DNA of 33,716 bases. Source: Burkholderiales bacterium (GTDB lineage Bacteria; Pseudomonadota; Gammaproteobacteria; Burkholderiales; Burkholderiaceae_C). Position numbers and translations under genes: made by a program. The notes beneath the pieces are model-generated. The model had not been told where the DNA came from, did not search any database, and saw only the letters and a list, made by a program, of their open reading frames with translations. The stretch covers positions 1 through 33,716 of the forward strand of contig RXJV01000168.1 of assembly GCA_003963075.1 (NCBI GenBank). Direction: 5' to 3'. Positions 16,201-22,502 of this stretch are shown here, piece after piece. The stretch's first letter is position 1. The number at the start of each line of letters is the position of its first letter.

Positions 16201-16365
16201 CTCTTCCACCAGGTCGCCCCCGGCCTGCGCCGCCTGCGCATCGCGCCCGACCAGGCCCAGAAGCTGAAGCTGCAGGGCACGCTGGAGCGCGCACTGGAGG
16301 TGCCGGCGAACGGCGACTTCTTGAGCGGACAGGACCTCGAACTGCGCCTGTCACCGTCCTCTTGA
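13288..16365 (+). CDS. Usher-like outer-membrane protein with duplicated N-domain and SdrD-B-like C-terminal modules
   Basis: This 1025-residue exported protein (signal peptide to about 37, SRA/DG) follows the chaperone by 27 bp. Two tandem copies of one domain come first, residues 47-160 and 187-301. Both have a VLLPL or ILLPL segment, FEPRLA, a DD-Y-S motif and LL-RWL, and they are clearly homologous. A beta-rich region from about 355 to 820 would be the pore barrel (TLGNLVLPSVRNVMQG, LPPGWDVTLYYND, FGPNEFRLVFHGPLGQ are usher-like). Residues 830-890 form an SdrD-B-like module with the loop DRNMNGIRDPGEE (838-850). A second carboxypeptidase-regulatory-like module covers about 932-990. It should secrete and assemble the DUF4402 subunits. 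It is larger than and different from classical ushers, so the role is inferred partly from context. Confidence 0.75.
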   Translation: MTPARARFPLPGRRLARWLGAIAAIALLVAWPALSRADGDRHLQPLTVQLNGQTLPGRIDVYQTDYQVLLPLAAVSRLLGLDLRVQPRGGRAAGTQPGSGLPFFLDLGESSLRLGERSLSFEPRLAFATEDDIYLSTALLTRWLGLELAVDLARGELRLRSGEAVMPAPLAQPPRRAMTEAEANLLVVELLLDGQVLSDSFSAYQDGPQILLPLGELARLLTLAIQVQPGQGSAAGSLPNERAFALNLAESLVSLAGRQQNFEPRLAVVIGDDLYVSKQLLSRWLPVDLQANLSTLQIKVVPREKLPLQEKLERERLAAALSGERADARPRYPYQPSVPGLIGVPSIDQSFGADARYGRAAHQYKSAYTAYLTSDLLGMEGSAYVLKAQDRPRTDLRITLARHDPDAGLLGPLQARSVTLGNLVLPSVRNVMQGSALGKGVAISNRPSDQPTSFDRHSLRGDLPPGWDVTLYYNDTLLAYQSSRADGQYAFDDLPLSFGPNEFRLVFHGPLGQLRVEKQSFLLDQASLKPGQLYYSLGQQLGDDGAVRRVALVDVGLGKRLTGNLGLVQRPAPAGGSALNYGQFGLLGYLDTLILSAQLVGMQGGGRLGELGLKTRLGSTAVDLLHTQRQGRFINDQLGDVAGGVRQRDQLRLKGGVKLGPLPRLTLDFEAVREALDGGAHNARVGLRTAAMLWGTALSNSLRWQRNGDITTTDGVLQLSRRVAQVGLSAQMNYRLQPGTGVQAYALSADHALADGYQLNGGLLRSMESQLTLVSAGLSKSLGSYGLALSASYSSQRELALGLQLFIALDRDPRNGRWALDSQPLAGTGAVSARAFVDRNMNGIRDPGEELVPNAGFILNGGGRHPRLTDADGVALLNRLQPGRYADIALDTSTLEDPQWKPLTPGVRVLPRPGRVELLEFPVIVTSEIEGTVWLVDAGGKKRGIGDARVELVDPDGQVVATTTSSADGYFLFHQVAPGLRRLRIAPDQAQKLKLQGTLERALEVPANGDFLSGQDLELRLSPSS

Positions 16366-16415
16366 GACGCTCGCCTGAACTGAGAACACGTTGCCGGCTC
16401 GACAGCTGCAAGGAC

Positions 16416-16479
16416 TTCGTCGAACGTGCATCTTCACCTTCAGGACGAATCCCACAGCGGACCTGGGTTCGACGTCGAA
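16416..16479. promoter_or_regulatory. Pair of TTCG/CGAA palindromes upstream of the lipoprotein gene
   Basis: TTCGTCGAA (16416-16424) and TTCGACGTCGAA (16468-16479) are both perfect dyads with the same half-site. Their centres are about 53 bp apart, close to five helical turns. They lie in the 161-bp gap before the lipoprotein gene, where nothing else is recognisable apart from AAAGGG (16512-16517), a likely ribosome binding site. They may be operators. Confidence 0.4.
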
Positions 16480-16526
16480 AATAGCCAACGATCCCCCAGA
16501 GAGCATCCGAGAAAGGGCCTCACACC

Positions 16527-17018
16527 ATGCGCGCCGCAATCGCCATCGCCGTTCTAGCCTCGACCATGACAGGGTGTGCGACGTTCCAGCCTTCCTTGCC
16601 AGAAGGCTACCAGGGCCCCGTCGCCACCATCCACGACTCAGCACAGTCCTTGGAATCCAAAAAGGCCAACTTGTTCTTCGTCACACAGGTCGACGGGCGC
16701 AAAGTCAAGGACAGCCTTACTGAAACGATTGCCCGAAATCAGGGGCGCGGTTTTTCTCTGAGTCCGTTCGTGCTCGAGCATGACGTTCCAGCGAAGCCAA
16801 TCCTTGTGTCGCTGACAGGGATCACCCACTACGCCGCCCCGATCCTGGCACTCACCGGCAAGGTTTACCAGGTTGAGGGCACGGTGAGCTTTACTCCCGA
16901 AGCCAACCAAGACTACGTGGTCAAAGGCTCTCTCGGCCCGGATGTGACGGCGGTTTGGATCGAAGAGAAGCGCAGCGGCAAGATCGTCGGTCGCGTTGAC
17001 AGTCAACCCAAGCGTTGA
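16527..17018 (+). CDS. Small lipoprotein of unknown function, atypical composition
   Basis: This 163-residue protein has a lipoprotein signal (AVLASTMTGC) with the lipidated Cys at 17. No known domain is recognised. The mature part includes VATIHDSAQSLESKKANLFF, a charged DGRKVKDSLTETIARNQGRG segment and a beta-like core with LTGITHYAAPILALTGKVYQ ending in VEGTVSF. Base composition is unlike the neighbours: two 60-base rows inside it have 31 and 32 G+C, against 47 in a row of the adjacent usher gene. AAAGGG lies 9 bases before the ATG. It ends one base before the stop of the convergent ispD. It was probably acquired separately from both flanking genes. Confidence 0.75.
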   Translation: MRAAIAIAVLASTMTGCATFQPSLPEGYQGPVATIHDSAQSLESKKANLFFVTQVDGRKVKDSLTETIARNQGRGFSLSPFVLEHDVPAKPILVSLTGITHYAAPILALTGKVYQVEGTVSFTPEANQDYVVKGSLGPDVTAVWIEEKRSGKIVGRVDSQPKR

Positions 17019-17019
17019 T

Positions 17020-17718
17020 TTAGCTTCTGTCGCTGCTCTGCGCCAGCAGCTTCTCAGCCAGCGCAAAGTCCTCCGGCCACGTCACCTTGAAATTGGCCAT
17101 CGAGGCCCGCACCAGCCGCGGCGCCAGGCCCAGGGCCTCGACGGCGCTGGCTTCATCGGTGGCCGCTGCACCCATCGCCGTCAGCGCGCGCTCGACGAGG
17201 CCGAGGCGGAACATCTGCGGCGTCTGCGCGGCCCATTTGTCGCGGCGGTCCAGCGTGGCGCTGACCCGGCCGTCGGCGTCGCCGGCCTTCAGCGTGTCGG
17301 CCACCGGCTGGGCCAGCAGGCCCCCGACCGGATCGTGCTGGCAGGCGTCGATCAACGCGTCGACCCACCCGGGCTGCAGCAGGCAGCGCGCGGCATCGTG
17401 CACCAGCACCCAGTCGTCGTCGAGCGCGCCGCGCGCGCGCAACTCGGCCAGGCCGCCCAGCACGCTGTCCGCCCGGCTCGCACCGCCGACGCGGGCGACC
17501 CAGGCCGGGCATGCCGGCACGGCGGCTTCGAAGCGATCATCCGTCGGCGAGAGCACCACCAGCGTCTGCGTCAGGCGCGGCACCGCCGCAAGGGCGGCCA
17601 GCGTGTGGGCCAGCAGGGGGCGCCCCGCGATGTACACGTACTGCTTGGGCTGACCGGCGCCGGAACGCGCGCCGACACCGGCAGCGGGCACGAGGGCGAA
17701 GAAGCGAGGGGATGTCAT
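17020..17718 (-). CDS. ispD: IspD, 2-C-methyl-D-erythritol 4-phosphate cytidylyltransferase
   Basis: This 232-residue enzyme couples CTP to methylerythritol 4-phosphate, two steps before IspF in isoprenoid synthesis. The nucleotide-binding N-terminus reads LVPAAGVGARSGAGQPKQYV, with VHDAARCLL mid-protein and a C-terminal VTWPEDFALAE, all family signatures. Two starts are possible, ATG 17718 or ATG 17727 (three extra residues); 17718 is chosen for the GGGG stretch just before it, but the call is weak. It follows the aldolase gene by 22 bp and is probably co-transcribed with it. Its usual partner ispF is 8.6 kb away. Confidence 0.95.
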   Translation of the reverse strand: MTSPRFFALVPAAGVGARSGAGQPKQYVYIAGRPLLAHTLAALAAVPRLTQTLVVLSPTDDRFEAAVPACPAWVARVGGASRADSVLGGLAELRARGALDDDWVLVHDAARCLLQPGWVDALIDACQHDPVGGLLAQPVADTLKAGDADGRVSATLDRRDKWAAQTPQMFRLGLVERALTAMGAAATDEASAVEALGLAPRLVRASMANFKVTWPEDFALAEKLLAQSSDRS

Positions 17719-17740
17719 CCCCGCCATTGTCGGTGCGGGC

Positions 17741-18490
17741 TCAGCGGTCGTGGCCGGGGTTCTCGCGCGCCAGCCGGCGCAGCAGCCCCGGCCAGGCCAG
17801 CGCAGCACCCGCCCCCCGCATGACCTGTTCGCTTTGCGCGCGGATGCCGGCCAGGATGGGCGCCGGGATGCGGATCAGCTCGCCGCCGCCGGCCTGCGCG
17901 GCGATCTGGATCTCGCAGGCGCGCTGCAGCATGAACGTCTTCAAAAAGGCGTCGGCTGCGCTGCGGCCCAGCGTCAGCAGGCCATGGTTGCGCAGCATCA
18001 TCAGCGCGGTGTGCCCGAGGTCGCGCACCAGGCGGGCCTTCTCGTCGGGGTTGAGCGCCACGCCTTCGTAGTCGTGATAGCTCAACGACGCGAGCGGGAA
18101 CAGGCTGTGCTGCGAGATCGGCAGCAGGCCGTCGCGCTGCGCGCTGACCGCGATGCCCGCCACGGTGTGCAGATGCATCACGAACTGCGCGTCCTCACGC
18201 GCCTCATGCACCGCGCTGTGGATGATGAAGCCGGCCGGGTTGACGGCGTAGTCGCTGAGCTCGACCTTCTCGCCGGCGGCGTCGACCTTGACGAGGCTGC
18301 TGGCGGTGATTTCCTCGAACATCATCCCGTAGGGGTTGATCAGGAAATGGTGTTCCGGCCCCGGCACGCGGGCCGAGATGTGGGTGAAGATCAGGTCGTC
18401 CCAGCCGTACAGCGCGGCCAGACGGTAGAGGGCGGCGAGGTCGCAGCGGACGGCCCATTCGTCAGGGTTGATGCGGTCGGGCTTGGCCAT
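17741..18490 (-). CDS. Class II aldolase/adducin family protein
   Basis: This 249-residue cytoplasmic protein belongs to the class II aldolase/adducin fold. Metal-binding histidines are visible as HLHT (106, 108) and His169 in MLRNHGLLTLG; SLVKVD and NPAGFIIHSAVHEAR are family signatures. The subgroup with SLVKVDAAGEKV and the length of about 250 is common in proteobacteria and mostly uncharacterised, so a specific sugar-phosphate substrate should not be assumed. GAGGAGA stands six bases before the ATG. It is divergent from the RlmN-like gene and lies just upstream of ispD. Confidence 0.88.
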   Translation of the reverse strand: MAKPDRINPDEWAVRCDLAALYRLAALYGWDDLIFTHISARVPGPEHHFLINPYGMMFEEITASSLVKVDAAGEKVELSDYAVNPAGFIIHSAVHEAREDAQFVMHLHTVAGIAVSAQRDGLLPISQHSLFPLASLSYHDYEGVALNPDEKARLVRDLGHTALMMLRNHGLLTLGRSAADAFLKTFMLQRACEIQIAAQAGGGELIRIPAPILAGIRAQSEQVMRGAGAALAWPGLLRRLARENPGHDR

Positions 18491-18557
18491 GATGTCTCCT
18501 CAAGGGCTGGTGCGGCCAGCATAGTCCTGGGGCCTGGGGCCGCGAGATCACCTCGGG

Positions 18558-18563
18558 GACAAT
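18558..18563 (+). promoter_or_regulatory. Possible -10 element (GACAAT) of the RlmN-like gene
   Basis: GACAAT ends 10 bases before the ATG at 18574, so the leader would be only a few bases long. No convincing -35 hexamer is present, and there is no Shine-Dalgarno sequence before the ATG, which agrees with a very short leader. Confidence 0.3.
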
Positions 18564-18573
18564 CCCTGCCTCC

Positions 18574-19632
18574 ATGCTGATCCCTGACCTCCGCCAGCGC
18601 CTGCGCGCCCTCGGCGCCCACCCCGCCCATGAAAGCCGCGTGCTGCGCCATTGGCTGCAGTGCCTGCCGCTGGACGCCGGCAAGCAGCCGCTGCAGGGCT
18701 GGTTGCCGAAGGCACTGATGCAGGCCCTGCCCGGCCTGATGGCCGAACTCGACGGGCTGCTGGCGCTGCGCAGCGAACACCCGGGCAGCGACGGCCTCTC
18801 GGCCCGGCTGCTGCTGGGGCTGCACGACGGCCAGACGGTGGAGACGGTGCTGCTGCCGCGCGACGGGGTCTGCGTGTCCAGCCAGGTCGGCTGCGCGGTG
18901 GGCTGCGCGTTCTGCATGACCGGCGTAGACGGGCTGATCCGCCAGGTCGGCAGCGCCGAGATCGTGGCCCAGGTGGTGCTCGCGCGCCGCAAGAACCCGC
19001 GGCTCAAGAAGGTCGTCTTCATGGGCATGGGCGAGCCCTCGCACAACCTCGCCAACGTGCTGGACGCGATCACGCTGCTGGGCCGCGAGGGCGGCTTCGC
19101 GCACAAGCAGCTGGTGTTCTCGACGGTCGGCGACGAGCGCGCCTTCGCGGCGCTGCACGCGGCCGAAGTCAAGCCCGCGCTGGCGCTGTCGCTGCACACG
19201 ACGGACGCCGCCAAACGCGCCGAGCTGTTGCCCCGCGCACCGCGGCTCGCACCCGAAGCGCTGGTTGCGGCGGCCGACGCCTATGCACGCGCCAGCGGCT
19301 ATCCCATCCAGTACCAATGGACGCTGCTGGACGGTGTCAACGACGGGCCCGAGGAGCTGGACGGCATCGTGCGCCTGCTGCAGGGCCGCTACGGACTGCT
19401 GAACATGATCCCGTTCAACAGCGCCGAGGGCCTGCCCTTCCAGCGCCCCAGCTGGGAGCGCGCCGAGGCCATCGCCCGGCAACTCACGGCCCGCGGCGTG
19501 CTGACCAAACTGCGCGACTCGGCGGGCCAGGATGTCGAGGGCGGCTGCGGCCAGTTGCGCGCCCGCGAAGCCGTCGGCCGGCGCGCCCGGCCGGTGCGGA
19601 TCGTGCCGGCAAGGGCAGATTCCGCCAACTAA
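18574..19632 (+). CDS. RlmN/Cfr-family radical SAM RNA methyltransferase
   Basis: This 352-residue enzyme has the radical SAM cluster motif C-x3-C-x2-C at Cys107, Cys111 and Cys114. It also keeps the two extra cysteines needed for the RlmN mechanism: Cys100 (in CVSSQVGC) and Cys325 (in GGCGQL). Other RlmN features are FMGMGEPSHNL, a LALSLHTTDAAKR segment and MIPFNS. Family members methylate C2 (or C8 for Cfr) of adenosine in 23S rRNA and some tRNAs. The N-terminal region lacks the usual FRAxQ-type RNA-binding segment and is short, so this is likely a paralogue rather than the housekeeping rlmN. The target is not predictable from sequence alone. Confidence 0.88.
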   Translation: MLIPDLRQRLRALGAHPAHESRVLRHWLQCLPLDAGKQPLQGWLPKALMQALPGLMAELDGLLALRSEHPGSDGLSARLLLGLHDGQTVETVLLPRDGVCVSSQVGCAVGCAFCMTGVDGLIRQVGSAEIVAQVVLARRKNPRLKKVVFMGMGEPSHNLANVLDAITLLGREGGFAHKQLVFSTVGDERAFAALHAAEVKPALALSLHTTDAAKRAELLPRAPRLAPEALVAAADAYARASGYPIQYQWTLLDGVNDGPEELDGIVRLLQGRYGLLNMIPFNSAEGLPFQRPSWERAEAIARQLTARGVLTKLRDSAGQDVEGGCGQLRAREAVGRRARPVRIVPARADSAN

Positions 19633-19648
19633 CGCTCACTTCTGAGCG
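19633..19648 (+). other. Short hairpin directly after the RlmN-like stop
   Basis: CGCTCA and TGAGCG form a 6-bp stem with a CTTC loop, starting at the base after the stop codon. There is no T-run, so it is not a standard intrinsic terminator. It may protect the mRNA end or do nothing. Confidence 0.3.
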
Positions 19649-19652
19649 GCAG

Positions 19653-19688
19653 CGGGTTGTTATAGTGAATTTTCACCACAACAACCCG
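19653..19688. promoter_or_regulatory. 36-bp imperfect palindrome upstream of the cheY-like gene
   Basis: CGGGTTGTT (19653-19661) and AACAACCCG (19680-19688) are perfect inverted copies. The centre GTGAATTTTCAC (19665-19676) is a second perfect arm pair, giving 15 of 18 paired positions around 19670/19671. The left arm contains TATAGT (19661-19666), a plausible -10 element. It ends 11 bp before the ATG at 19700. Operator, promoter and RNA hairpin roles are all possible. Confidence 0.55.
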
Positions 19689-19699
19689 AGCGCTGTTCC

Positions 19700-20083
19700 A
19701 TGTCCGATGCCGCTGCCAGCCCTGCCCCCAAGCTTCTGATCGTTGACGACAGCCGGGTGTCGCGGATGATGATCCGGGCCTTCTTCGCCAAGCGGCAGCC
19801 CGGCTGGACGCTGCTGGAAGCGCAGACCGGCGACGAAGCGCTGGCTCAGGTGGCCGCCGAGCGGCCCGACTTCGTGACCCTCGATGTCAACATGCCCGGC
19901 ATCAACGGCTTCGAAGCGGCGGAGAAGATCCTCGCGCTGAATGCCGCCACCCGGATCTGCATGCTGACCGCCAATGTGCAGGAGAGCAGCCGCGAGCTGG
20001 CAAGGCGGCTGGAGGTGCGCTTCGTCAGCAAGCCCGTCACCGACAGCTCGCTCGAACAGGTGAGCCAGATCTTTCTGGCCTGA
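19700..20083 (+). CDS. Stand-alone CheY-like receiver protein
   Basis: This 127-residue protein is a single receiver domain with no output domain. Acidic Asp16/Asp17, phospho-acceptor Asp62 (TLDVNMPG), Thr90 (MLTAN) and Lys111 (SKPV) are all present, so it should accept a phosphoryl group. It differs from flagellar CheY in having DVNMPGINGFEAAEKI and a TANVQESS loop. It starts a three-gene operon with a CheC-like phosphatase (7 bp later) and a diguanylate cyclase. No kinase gene is nearby, so the donor must be encoded elsewhere. Confidence 0.9.
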   Translation: MSDAAASPAPKLLIVDDSRVSRMMIRAFFAKRQPGWTLLEAQTGDEALAQVAAERPDFVTLDVNMPGINGFEAAEKILALNAATRICMLTANVQESSRELARRLEVRFVSKPVTDSSLEQVSQIFLA

Positions 20084-20090
20084 GGCCGCC

Positions 20091-20717
20091 ATGAAGGACA
20101 GCATGACCGACCTGGAGCGCGATGCGCTGGTCGAAATCTTCAATGTCGGCGTCGGGGCGGCGGCCGATGTGCTGAGCCAGATGGTGCAGGAGCAGGTGCT
20201 GTTGTCGGTGCCACGCATCCATGTCTGCTCTCCGACCGACGCCTGCGGCCAGGTCACCGGCGGGGCGGTCCAGCCGCTGTGCGCCGTGCGTCAGACCTAC
20301 AGCGGCGAGGTCAGTGCCGAAGCCATCCTGATGTTCCCCGAGCGCAACAGCCTGGAGCTGGTGCGGATGATGGTCGGCGACGAACTCGGCCTGGAGCATC
20401 TGACCGAGATGGAGCAGGAGGCGATGGCCGAGATCGGCAACGTGATCCTGAACGCGGTGGTCGCCAAGCTGGGCGAGATGTTGAGGCTGGAGTTCGACGG
20501 CTCGCTGCCGGCGGTGGACGTGGTGTCGAGCGACCGGATCTTCTGCGCCGGCACACGGGCGCCCGCAGGCGACCACGACAGCTCGGTGCTGGTGCTGCAG
20601 ATCAAGTTCGAACTGAGTTCGCGCTGCATCCACGGCTACCTGGCCTTCCTGCTGGACCTGAGCTCCACCCATGGGCTGAGGATGCGTCTGGCCGAGTTTC
20701 TGCAAGGACTGTCCTGA
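20091..20717 (+). CDS. CheC-family phosphatase-like protein
   Basis: This 208-residue protein carries two CheC/CheX/FliY-type active-site helices with E-x2-N motifs: Glu15/Asn18 in VEIFNVGVGAAADVLSQM, and a second in EQEAMAEIGNVILNAVVAKL near residue 110. CheC proteins dephosphorylate CheY-P, so the natural substrate is the receiver encoded just upstream. Two in-frame ATGs exist (20091 and 20103); the first is used, since neither has a strong ribosome binding site. The stop overlaps the next start by one base (TGATG), which suggests translational coupling to the cyclase gene. Confidence 0.87.
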   Translation: MKDSMTDLERDALVEIFNVGVGAAADVLSQMVQEQVLLSVPRIHVCSPTDACGQVTGGAVQPLCAVRQTYSGEVSAEAILMFPERNSLELVRMMVGDELGLEHLTEMEQEAMAEIGNVILNAVVAKLGEMLRLEFDGSLPAVDVVSSDRIFCAGTRAPAGDHDSSVLVLQIKFELSSRCIHGYLAFLLDLSSTHGLRMRLAEFLQGLS

Positions 20718-22471
20718 TGCTTGAGAGAACCCGCCTCGCCTGGCCCGCGGGCCTGGCCGACCGGCTGCATCTGGGGCTGATGCTGCTCGACGGCGAAGAC
20801 CGCATCGAGATGGTCAACCAGTGGCTGTCGCAGCGCGCCCAGCGCCCGGTGGCGGAACTGATCGGACTCACGCTGACCGAGGCCTTCCCGACGATGCGGG
20901 CCGGCCGCCTGCTCGCGGCCGTGCAGGCGAGCCGCGGCCAGGGCATGGCGTCGATGCTGTCCAGCTCGCTCAACCCGACGTCCCTGCCGCTGTTTGCCGA
21001 CACCGCCGCGGCCGAGCGCGGCGAGCGCCTGCACCAGCTGATCCGGGTCGCCCCGATCGGCGGCAAGGGTGAGCGCTTCACCCTGATCGAAATCACCGAT
21101 GTGTCCGCCGCCGTCGCCAAGGAGCGCGCGCTGCGGCGCGAGCAGCAGGCCCTCGCGGCACAGCGGCAGCGCCTGCACAACGTGCTGGACGCGACCGGTG
21201 CCGGCGCCTGGGAATGGGATCTGCGCACCGGCCTGCTGGAGATCAACGAGCGCTGGGCCGACATGTTCGGCTACCGCCTCGACGAGCTGGGTGAAACCCG
21301 CATCGAGCTGTGGCGTCGGCTGATTCACCCGGACGACCTCGCCGCGAGCGAGGCCGCCACCGCGCAGGTGATCCAGGACGAAAAGGCCGAATACGACCAG
21401 GAGTTCCGGATGCGCCATCGCAGCGGCGACTGGGTCTGGATCCACAGCCGCGCCCGGGTCGTGCAACGGGACGACAGCGGTGCGGCACTGCGCCTGGCGG
21501 GCACCCATCTGGACGTGACCCGGCGCAAGACCGCCGAGGCCGAGCGGCATGCCGCGGAGCAGCGCTTCCGCCACCTGATGAGCCACCTGCCGGTCGGCGT
21601 CATCGTGCGCAAGGCCGACGGGGAATTGATCTTCGCCAACCAAACGGCCTGTGCCAACCTCGGCGTGTCCGCGGACCAGGTCGTCAGCTCCGAGCGCCTC
21701 GACCGCGTGCTGCGCTGCCGCCTGCCGGATGGATCGCTGCTGTCATCCAGCGCCTTCCCGCGCGAGGAGGTGCTGCGCACCGGAGCGCCGCTGCGCAACT
21801 TCCTGTTCTCGGTGCAGCAGCACAGCGCCGATGCACCGATCTGGCTCAACTGCGACGCCTTCCCGATCTTCGATGCCGAGGGCCGCATCACCGAGGTGGC
21901 GATGGGCCTGACCGATGTCAGCGCACTCAAGCACAGCGAGGACCGCGTGCGCCAGCTGGCCTTCATCGACAGCCTCACCGGCCTGCCCAACCGGCGCCTG
22001 CTGATCGAGCTGCTGGACAAGGCCGTGCTGCGCAGCCAGCGCCACCAGCAGTTCGGCGCGCTGCTGTTCCTGGACCTGAACCATTTCAAGTTCGTCAACG
22101 ACAACTACGGCCACGCGGTGGGCGACCAGCTGCTCGTCGAGGTGGCGCGGCGGCTGCGTGCGCGGCTGCGCGACACCGACACCGTCGCGCGCCTGGGCGG
22201 CGATGAATTCGTCGTCAACCTGGAGGGGCTTGGCGCCAGCGCCGAGGAGGCGCAAAGCGCGGTCCAGGCGGTCGCCGACAAGCTGCGCCAGACGCTCGGC
22301 GAAGACTTCGTGTTCGGGCCGATCCGCCACCGCGGCAGCGCCAGCATCGGCTGGACCCTCTACCTGGGCGCGGGCCGCGACACCGATTCGTTGCTGCGCG
22401 ACGCCGACGCCGCGATGTATGCGGCCAAGCGTGCCGAGCGCGCGCTGCGAGCGCGCGGCCAGCTGGCCTGA
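20717..22471 (+). CDS. PAS-PAS-PAS-GGDEF diguanylate cyclase
   Basis: This 584-residue protein makes c-di-GMP from two GTP. No membrane segments are seen, so it should be cytosolic. Three PAS-like domains occupy about 8-130, 150-270 (WEWDLRTGLLEINERWADMF, PAS_3 type with PAC) and 283-405 (LPVGVIVRKADGELIFANQT). The cyclase domain follows (about 415-580), with DSLTGLPNRR at its start and an intact active site GGDEF at 494-498. An inhibitory site RxxD (Arg485-Asp488) stands five residues before it, so product feedback is expected. The gene is coupled to the CheC-like gene, implying control of c-di-GMP by the receiver/phosphatase pair. The PAS ligands are unknown. Confidence 0.92.
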   Translation: MLERTRLAWPAGLADRLHLGLMLLDGEDRIEMVNQWLSQRAQRPVAELIGLTLTEAFPTMRAGRLLAAVQASRGQGMASMLSSSLNPTSLPLFADTAAAERGERLHQLIRVAPIGGKGERFTLIEITDVSAAVAKERALRREQQALAAQRQRLHNVLDATGAGAWEWDLRTGLLEINERWADMFGYRLDELGETRIELWRRLIHPDDLAASEAATAQVIQDEKAEYDQEFRMRHRSGDWVWIHSRARVVQRDDSGAALRLAGTHLDVTRRKTAEAERHAAEQRFRHLMSHLPVGVIVRKADGELIFANQTACANLGVSADQVVSSERLDRVLRCRLPDGSLLSSSAFPREEVLRTGAPLRNFLFSVQQHSADAPIWLNCDAFPIFDAEGRITEVAMGLTDVSALKHSEDRVRQLAFIDSLTGLPNRRLLIELLDKAVLRSQRHQQFGALLFLDLNHFKFVNDNYGHAVGDQLLVEVARRLRARLRDTDTVARLGGDEFVVNLEGLGASAEEAQSAVQAVADKLRQTLGEDFVFGPIRHRGSASIGWTLYLGAGRDTDSLLRDADAAMYAAKRAERALRARGQLA

Positions 22472-22502
22472 GTCGCGCCGCCGGCCTCCTAGAATGCCGG
22501 GC

